Assembly: GCF_050876985.1 (NCBI RefSeq)
Contig: NZ_JBPAPP010000001.1
Source: Halopseudomonas sp002296055
GTDB taxonomy: Bacteria > Pseudomonadota > Gammaproteobacteria > Pseudomonadales > Pseudomonadaceae
Direction: 5' to 3' (one strand)
DNA: 64,000 nt
This document shows, one piece after another, positions 59,526 to 64,000 of this stretch. Each line of letters starts with the position of its first letter. The stretch's first letter is position 1. The notes under the pieces were generated by a model. The model did no database searches. It had not been told where the DNA came from and saw only the letters and a program-made list of their open reading frames with translations. A program made the position numbers and the translations under genes.

Positions 59526-62222
59526 TCAGGCGGGGACTGCGGTCTTGGCCAGCAGCTGTTTTATTTCCGGAACGCAGGAGCCGCACTGGGTGCCGCAACC
59601 GAGTTCGCGTTTTAAGTCGTCCAGCTGCATGCCTTGCTCAATGCCGGCGCAGATGCGGCTTCGGCTGACGTTCATGCAGTTGCAAATGGTTTTGTCCGTG
59701 GCGGCGGCGCTGACACCCGGCGGGGTGGCGACCGGGGCCAGCAGCCAGCGGCGCAGGTCGGTAATGTCATCGGCGTCTTGCCAGAGTTTGCGCAGCCAGT
59801 CGCGGGCCAGGGTCTCGCCGCTGAGGCGCAGGGCAATGATGCGCTGGCCATCGAGTGCGATGCGTTTGCTGATCTGCCGCGCGCCGTCTTCCAGGCTCAG
59901 TGCCTGTGGGCTGTCGAGTCCGCAAGCCTGGTCCAGCTGACGAAGCAGGGCGGCGTCGGGCGCTTGGCTGGCGGCGCCGCGCAGCAGAACCGCAGGGCGG
60001 TCACGGCCAATCAGGCCAATGCTCAGGTAGTCAAATGACTCGGCCAGCTCGCGCAGGCGGGCAAAGCGCTGTTGCACATCACCCTCCACCAATACAAACA
60101 GCTGCCAGGGGAGTTCTGCGCGGACCACCTGCACGGCGGCCTGTTTGAGCTCGGGTTGCTTGGACAGCGGGTCGTGGTTGCTGAGGGTCAGGCGGTTGCT
60201 GCCCAGGCCCTTGAGAAAACGGTTGCCCCAGTGCATCGGCAAAAAGCTTTCGCCGGGGCGCAGCTGGCTGTCGGCTTGCACTGGCAAAATCAGGCTGCCG
60301 CGCCGGCTGCTGAGGGTCACGAGGTCGCCCTCGGTTAGCCCGCGTTGCTGCATGTCCTGCGGGTGCATGGCCAACTGGGCGCGTTCAACGTGACCGAACA
60401 GCTGGGCGGCGGTGCCGGTGCGGCTCATGCCGTGCCACTGGTCGCGCAGGCGGCCGGTGTTGAGCACCAGCGGATAGTCGCTGTCGGTGGGTTCACTGAG
60501 TGGGCGATGGGCTTCGGCAACAAAACGCGCGCGGCCGTCGGCGGTGGCAAAGCGGCCGTCGGCATACAGTCGTGCGGTGCCCTGGCGGCTGCCAGCCGGG
60601 AAGGGCCATTGCTGTGGGCCCAGCTCATCAATCAGTGCATGGCTCAGCCCGCTGTAGTCGAGGTCGCGGCCGGCAGTCAGGCCCTTGTATTCGTCGAACA
60701 GCTCGGCTGGCCGGTCAAAGGCGAACTGGCTGGGTTGGCCGGGGCGCAGTTTTTGCTCCAGCCTGCGGGCGAAGTCGCAGACGATATCCCAGTCGCCACG
60801 GGCGCTGCCGGGGGCGGGAATGGCGGGGCGCACGTGACTGATGCGCCGCTCGGAATTGGTCACGCTGCCTTCCTTTTCGCCCCAGCTGGCGGCGGGCAGC
60901 AGCAGGTCAGCATAGTGACAGGTTTCGGTGGTGCTGAAGGCTTCCTGCACGATGACGAAGGGGCACAGGCTGAGCGCCTGATGGATCAACTGTTGGTCCG
61001 GCATGGATTGGGCCGGGTTGGTACAGGCGATCCACAGGGCCTTGATACGACCATCGCGCACCGCCTCGAATAGCTCGATGGCGCTCAGGCCGGGTTGCTC
61101 CGGCAGGCCGGCTACGCCCCAATAGTCAGCGACCTCGCGGCGATGCTCGGCATTGGCGGCGTCACGGTGGCCCGGCAGCAGGTTGGACAGGCTGCCGGTT
61201 TCGCGGCCGCCCATGGCGTTGGGCTGGCCGGTCAGCGAGAAGGGGCCGGCGCCGACCTTGCCGATCTGACCGGTGGCCAGGTGCAGGTTGATCAGCGCGT
61301 TGTTCTTGGCGCTGCCGGCGCTGGACTGGTTGAGCCCCATGCACCAGAGCGAGAGAAAGCTGTCGGCGCTGCCGATCAGCTCAGCCGCCTGGCGCAGGTC
61401 CGCTTCATTGATGTCGCACAGGGCGGCGACGCGGGCTGGCGGGTAGTCTGCCACCAGTGTCTGCAGCGCCTCGAAGCCGTCGGTATGGGCTTCGATAAAG
61501 GCGTGGTCTACCTGGCCATTTTCCAGCAGCAGATGTAGCAGGCCGTGAAACAGCGCGACGTCGCTGCCGGGGCGCAGCGGCAGATGCAGGTCGGCGACGT
61601 CGCAGGTGTCGGTGCGACGCGGATCGATGACGATGACCTTCTGCGCCGGGTTGGCCTCGCGCGCGGCTTCCAGCCGGCGGAACAGTACCGGGTGGGCGTA
61701 GGCCATGTTGCTGCCGGCAATCAGCAGGCAGTTGCTCTGCTCGATGTCTTCGTAAGAGCAGGGCGGTGCATCGGCGCCGAGGCTGCGCTTGTAGCCGACT
61801 ACCGCGCTGGACATGCACAGGCGCGAGTTGCTGTCGATGTTGTTGGTGCCGATCAGCGCGCGCGCCAGCTTGTTGAAGCTGTAGTAATCCTCGGTCAGCA
61901 GCTGGCCGGAGATATAGAAGGCCACGCTGTCGGGGCCGTGCTCGGCGATGGTGCGGGCAAAGACCTCGGCCGCGTGGCCCAGGGCGCTGTCCCAGTCCGT
62001 GCGGCTACGCGCCATGCCTTTGCCCAGACGCAGTTCGGGGTGTAGCGCGCGGGCCGCCAGGTCGCCGGTCAGATGCAGGGTCGAGCCCTTGCTGCACAGA
62101 CGGCCGAGGTTGGCCGGGTGCGCCGGATCGCCCTTGACGTTGTGGATGTGCTGGCCGTCGTGCTCGATCAGCACGCCGCAGCCGACGCCGCAGTAGCAGC
62201 AGGTGGAGGCCGTTTGCTTCAT
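59526..62222 (-). CDS. nasA: Assimilatory nitrate reductase, molybdenum catalytic subunit
   Basis: An 898-residue molybdopterin enzyme. The N-terminal 4Fe-4S cluster is bound by Cys8, Cys11 and Cys15 (CCYCGVGC) and a fourth cysteine in GRLCSKG. The Mo-bisMGD domains follow (for example CMSSAVVGYKRSLGADAP, MGLNQSSAGSAKNNALINLH). The C-terminus carries an added BFD-like 2Fe-2S domain (ICNCMNVSRSRICAG with GCGTQCGSCVPEI, residues about 845-890). This is the cytoplasmic assimilatory form that reduces nitrate to nitrite. The symbol varies between species (nasA or nasC). It overlaps the FAD protein gene by 4 bp. Confidence 0.95.
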   Translation of the reverse strand: MKQTASTCCYCGVGCGVLIEHDGQHIHNVKGDPAHPANLGRLCSKGSTLHLTGDLAARALHPELRLGKGMARSRTDWDSALGHAAEVFARTIAEHGPDSVAFYISGQLLTEDYYSFNKLARALIGTNNIDSNSRLCMSSAVVGYKRSLGADAPPCSYEDIEQSNCLLIAGSNMAYAHPVLFRRLEAAREANPAQKVIVIDPRRTDTCDVADLHLPLRPGSDVALFHGLLHLLLENGQVDHAFIEAHTDGFEALQTLVADYPPARVAALCDINEADLRQAAELIGSADSFLSLWCMGLNQSSAGSAKNNALINLHLATGQIGKVGAGPFSLTGQPNAMGGRETGSLSNLLPGHRDAANAEHRREVADYWGVAGLPEQPGLSAIELFEAVRDGRIKALWIACTNPAQSMPDQQLIHQALSLCPFVIVQEAFSTTETCHYADLLLPAASWGEKEGSVTNSERRISHVRPAIPAPGSARGDWDIVCDFARRLEQKLRPGQPSQFAFDRPAELFDEYKGLTAGRDLDYSGLSHALIDELGPQQWPFPAGSRQGTARLYADGRFATADGRARFVAEAHRPLSEPTDSDYPLVLNTGRLRDQWHGMSRTGTAAQLFGHVERAQLAMHPQDMQQRGLTEGDLVTLSSRRGSLILPVQADSQLRPGESFLPMHWGNRFLKGLGSNRLTLSNHDPLSKQPELKQAAVQVVRAELPWQLFVLVEGDVQQRFARLRELAESFDYLSIGLIGRDRPAVLLRGAASQAPDAALLRQLDQACGLDSPQALSLEDGARQISKRIALDGQRIIALRLSGETLARDWLRKLWQDADDITDLRRWLLAPVATPPGVSAAATDKTICNCMNVSRSRICAGIEQGMQLDDLKRELGCGTQCGSCVPEIKQLLAKTAVPA

Positions 62223-63487
62223 GACGCCAGCCTCTGCTTTGGCTGCGGAGTCTGCGGCTGAGGCTCAAGTGCGCTTGTAGCGAGGGTCTGGCCGAACATC
62301 AGCAGGTCGCGCTGCGCGCCAATGCGCTGAGCGCTGCGCACCAGGTCGAAGTACCAACTGCCGTCGCGGGTATCGCCGTACAGGCAGGCGCCAACCAGCA
62401 CATCATCGCGAATCACCAGTTTGCGGTAACTGCCGCTCTGCGGGTCGCGTAGGGTGACGATGTCGCAGCTGTCGTCACCCATAAAGTCCCCGGCTGAGAA
62501 CAGGTCAATGCCGGTTACCTTGAGTTTGGTCGAGGTGACTGAGCCCAGATAGCGGCCGTAGCCCAACATCGCCAGGTGGTTGGCGCAAACCTTGGCCTGC
62601 TCGAACAGCGGTGCTACCAGCCCATAGGCCACACCACGGTGTTGCGCGCATTCGCCGATGGCGTACACGCGCGGATCGAAGGTTTGCAGTGTGTCGTCGA
62701 CCAGAATACCGCGATCACAGGCTAACCCGGCGTCGGCCGCGATATCGGTGGCTGGGCGGATGCCGGCAGCCATAACCACCAGGTCGGCAGGAATCTGTTC
62801 GCCATGCTTGAAGGCGACAGCGCAGACGCGGCCTGTGCTATCGCCCAGCAGCTGCTCGGTATGGTGCTGAAGCGCAAAATGGATGCCTCGCGCCTCTAGC
62901 GCCTGCTGCAGCAGTTGGCCTGCGGTTTCATCCAGTTGGCGGTCCAGCAGCCATTTGCCAACGTGGACAACGGTGACCTCCATGCCGCGCTGACGCAGAC
63001 CGTTGGCCGCTTCCAGGCCCAGCAGGCCGCCGCCAATCACCACCGCGTGGCGATGGGTCTGAGCGGTTTTCATCATCTGTTGGGTGTTGCTGATATCGCG
63101 GTAACCGATCACGCCGTGCAGGTCGTTACCAGGCACGGGGAGGATAAAAGGGTTGGAGCCCGTGGCCAGCAGCAGGCGGTCGTACTCTGCCTCAGTGCCG
63201 TCTTCGGCAATAACCTTGCGCGCGGCACGATTGATACGCGTTACTCGCTTGCCCAGGTGCAAGGTGATGTTGTGCTCGCGGTACCAGTTAAGGTCGTTCA
63301 GTACGATGTCATTGAAGTCCTGCTCGCCGGCCAATACGGGCGATAGCATGATGCGGTTGTAGTTGGGGTGAGGTTCGGCGCCGAAGACCGTGATGTCGTA
63401 CAGATCAGGCGCTAGCTGCAGCAGCTCTTCGAGGGTGCGAATGCCTGCCATGCCATTGCCGATCAGCACCAGTTTCAGTTTTCGCAT
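62219..63487 (-). CDS. FAD/NAD(P)H oxidoreductase of the nitrate-assimilation operon (NirB N-terminal-like)
   Basis: A 422-residue pyridine-nucleotide-disulfide-type flavoprotein. The FAD motif LVLIGNGMAGIRTLEELL is at residues about 6-23 and the NAD motif VVIGGGLLGLEAANGLRQRG near 147-166. It looks like the first half of sirohaem nitrite reductase NirB or the small FAD subunit that feeds electrons to assimilatory nitrate reductase in Klebsiella. It stops before any sirohaem or nitrite-binding domain, so it is not itself a nitrite reductase. The ATG at 63487 (MRKLKLVLIGNG) follows GGGAG. It is the first gene after the attenuator leader. Confidence 0.9.
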   Translation of the reverse strand: MRKLKLVLIGNGMAGIRTLEELLQLAPDLYDITVFGAEPHPNYNRIMLSPVLAGEQDFNDIVLNDLNWYREHNITLHLGKRVTRINRAARKVIAEDGTEAEYDRLLLATGSNPFILPVPGNDLHGVIGYRDISNTQQMMKTAQTHRHAVVIGGGLLGLEAANGLRQRGMEVTVVHVGKWLLDRQLDETAGQLLQQALEARGIHFALQHHTEQLLGDSTGRVCAVAFKHGEQIPADLVVMAAGIRPATDIAADAGLACDRGILVDDTLQTFDPRVYAIGECAQHRGVAYGLVAPLFEQAKVCANHLAMLGYGRYLGSVTSTKLKVTGIDLFSAGDFMGDDSCDIVTLRDPQSGSYRKLVIRDDVLVGACLYGDTRDGSWYFDLVRSAQRIGAQRDLLMFGQTLATSALEPQPQTPQPKQRLAS

Positions 63488-63510
63488 CGTGTGGCGCTCC
63501 CTGAGGGCGG

Positions 63511-63556
63511 AAAACAAAAAAGGCGTCCCCGCCGCGTGAGCAGCAGGGACGCCTTT
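63511..63556 (-). terminator. Intrinsic terminator inside the nas leader
   Basis: On the minus strand AAAGGCGTCCC (63556-63546) pairs with GGGACGCCTTT (63529-63519), followed by a U-rich tail (complement of 63511-63518). It lies between the promoter and the first gene, so it must be read through for expression. Confidence 0.92.
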
Positions 63557-63601
63557 GTCCGGAAAAATCATGTGAGACGGTGCTAATCGTTAAGCTGACC
63601 G
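63547..63601 (-). promoter_or_regulatory. Tandem ANTAR-type antiterminator hairpins in the nas leader
   Basis: P1 (63601-63578, minus) has stem segments CGGT/ACCG and GCT/AGC and a terminal hexaloop AACGAT closed by T-T. P2 (63560-63547, minus) is GGAC-AAAGGC-GTCC. Both hexaloops have A at position 1 and G at position 4, the ANTAR recognition pattern. P2 shares bases with the 5' arm of the terminator, so P2 and terminator are mutually exclusive. The linker is 17 bases. Confidence 0.82.
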
Positions 63602-63621
63602 CCTGTTGTTGCGGTGTTCAA

Positions 63622-63638
63622 TGCAGGCGGCGTGCCAA
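63622..63638 (-). promoter_or_regulatory. Sigma-54 promoter of the nitrate-assimilation operon
   Basis: On the minus strand TTGGCACG-CCGC-CTGCA matches the RpoN consensus (TGGCACG-N4-TTGCA) with one mismatch and the GG-N10-GC spacing. The start is expected near 63611, just ahead of the P1 hairpin. Confidence 0.85.
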
Positions 63639-63655
63639 AAGTATTTTTATATTTA

Positions 63656-63668
63656 AATCATAGGGTTG
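63656..63668 (+). promoter_or_regulatory. Near-consensus IHF site upstream of the nas promoter
   Basis: AATCATAGGGTTG matches WATCARNNNNTTR except for one base (T at the R position). It sits about 45-57 bases upstream of the predicted start, the same distance as the IHF site at the T6SS promoter. Confidence 0.55.
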
Positions 63669-63721
63669 AGTGCGTTTTATAAGAAAGGCTTAACGTATTT
63701 TTGCCCAATCATGTGGCGTCA

Positions 63722-63738
63722 CGCACTGCGGTGGGGCA
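63722..63738. promoter_or_regulatory. NtrC-like binding site
   Basis: CGCACT-GCGGT-GGGGCA matches the NtrC consensus TGCACY-N5-GGTGCA at 10 of 12 defined positions. Its centre is about 119 bases upstream of the predicted start, a normal enhancer distance. Confidence 0.6.
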
Positions 63739-63757
63739 TTTAGTGCGGGCTCGTTAC

Positions 63758-64000
63758 TCAGGGCGCAAGCCATTGCACCAACAGCACCAGGTTGGCGGTC
63801 AGCGATGCGGCCGCCAGCCAGCGCCAGAATGCCAGCGGATTGCGCTCCAGCAGCGGTTGGCTGCGGACGAGCAGCGGGCGTTGTTCGCCTTGCTCCATTT
63901 CCAGCAGCCACTGCTCGGCCGTTTCTATGCGCTGGGCCGGTTCTCTAGCGACAGCGCGCAGTAGCAGATCGTCTAGCCAGGGTGGGATGTCCGGGCGGTA
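63758..64000 (-). CDS. Bifunctional Ser/Thr kinase/phosphatase, C-terminal fragment
   Basis: Only the last 80 residues are in the window; the frame continues past the edge. They read as the end of a Hanks-type kinase domain (PPWLDDLLLRAVAREPAQRI, the late C-lobe helices), then a linker (EQWLLEMEQGEQRP) and one C-terminal membrane helix (FWRWLAAASLTANLVLLVQWL). From memory, P. aeruginosa has a combined PP2C-kinase protein with this tail next to its nitrate-assimilation genes (PA1782), so I name it accordingly. The phosphatase part is not visible here. Confidence 0.8.
   Translation of the reverse strand, partial: YRPDIPPWLDDLLLRAVAREPAQRIETAEQWLLEMEQGEQRPLLVRSQPLLERNPLAFWRWLAAASLTANLVLLVQWLAP

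Noticed and set aside
1..64000. CRISPR arrays, insertion sequences, prophage or toxin-antitoxin genes
   Set aside because: I saw no regularly spaced direct repeats, transposase motifs, phage structural genes or toxin-antitoxin pairs.

Overview
The window comes from a gammaproteobacterium of the Pseudomonas lineage. Gene content and local order match my memory of Pseudomonas aeruginosa blocks: tesA / L,D-transpeptidase / oprI; DAHP synthase / panE-like / nucleotidase / cysB / cysH / thrH; the kinase-phosphatase end of an H2-type T6SS cluster; gltX / LysR / emrAB; gltA / sdhCDAB / sucAB / lpdG / sucCD / braB; htpG / dienelactone hydrolase; and cobA / nitrate reductase / FAD protein / kinase-phosphatase. 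That these blocks sit side by side here suggests a different species, perhaps of the Halopseudomonas (P. pertucinogena) group; this is inference. I see no phage, insertion sequence or CRISPR array. Most of the window is core chromosome.

Layout. 1-2.0 kb: a truncated tesA, a small unknown gene, an L,D-transpeptidase and, facing it, the OprI/Lpp lipoprotein. 2.2-4.1 kb: a GntP-type permease and a small acetyltransferase. 4.1-10.1 kb: aromatic amino acid, ketopantoate-type and nucleotide enzymes, then sulfur assimilation (cysB, cysH) and thrH. 10.1-19.2 kb: one minus-strand operon with half of a type VI secretion system (small lipoprotein, Fha, TssJ, TssK, TssL, TssM, PP2C phosphatase, Ser/Thr kinase). 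It starts at a strong sigma-54-type promoter with an IHF site and an upstream palindrome. 19.2-22.1 kb: a C39-type peptidase lipoprotein with its small partner, and a PuuB-like oxidase. 22.1-25.7 kb: emrAB efflux genes divergent from a LysR regulator. 25.8-27.9 kb: gltX and a tRNA-Ala/Glu/Ala cluster. 27.9-33.2 kb: ornithine/lysine/arginine decarboxylase, thioesterase, PpnP, a beta-hydroxyacid dehydrogenase, YkgJ and an EamA exporter. 33.4-46.6 kb: the TCA block, gltA divergent from sdhCDAB-sucAB-lpdG-sucCD. 46.6-58.7 kb: membrane proteins, two paralogous acidic lipoproteins, two tandem hot-dog thioesterases, htpG with a textbook sigma-32 promoter, a dienelactone hydrolase, an NCS2-type permease and an NTF2-like protein. 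58.7-64 kb: nitrate assimilation (cobA, nitrate reductase, FAD reductase) and the tail of a kinase/phosphatase.

The best regulatory finds are two. The nitrate-assimilation operon has an NtrC-like site, a near-consensus IHF site and a sigma-54 promoter. Its leader then holds two hairpins, each with a hexaloop carrying A at position 1 and G at position 4; the second excludes an intrinsic terminator, which is the architecture of ANTAR (NasR/NasT/EutV) antitermination. The T6SS operon has a sigma-54 promoter (GG-N10-GC), a perfect IHF consensus and a 12-bp-arm palindrome at the usual enhancer distance. A 55-codon lipoprotein gene starts this operon. All assignments are by reading the sequence; no searches were run.
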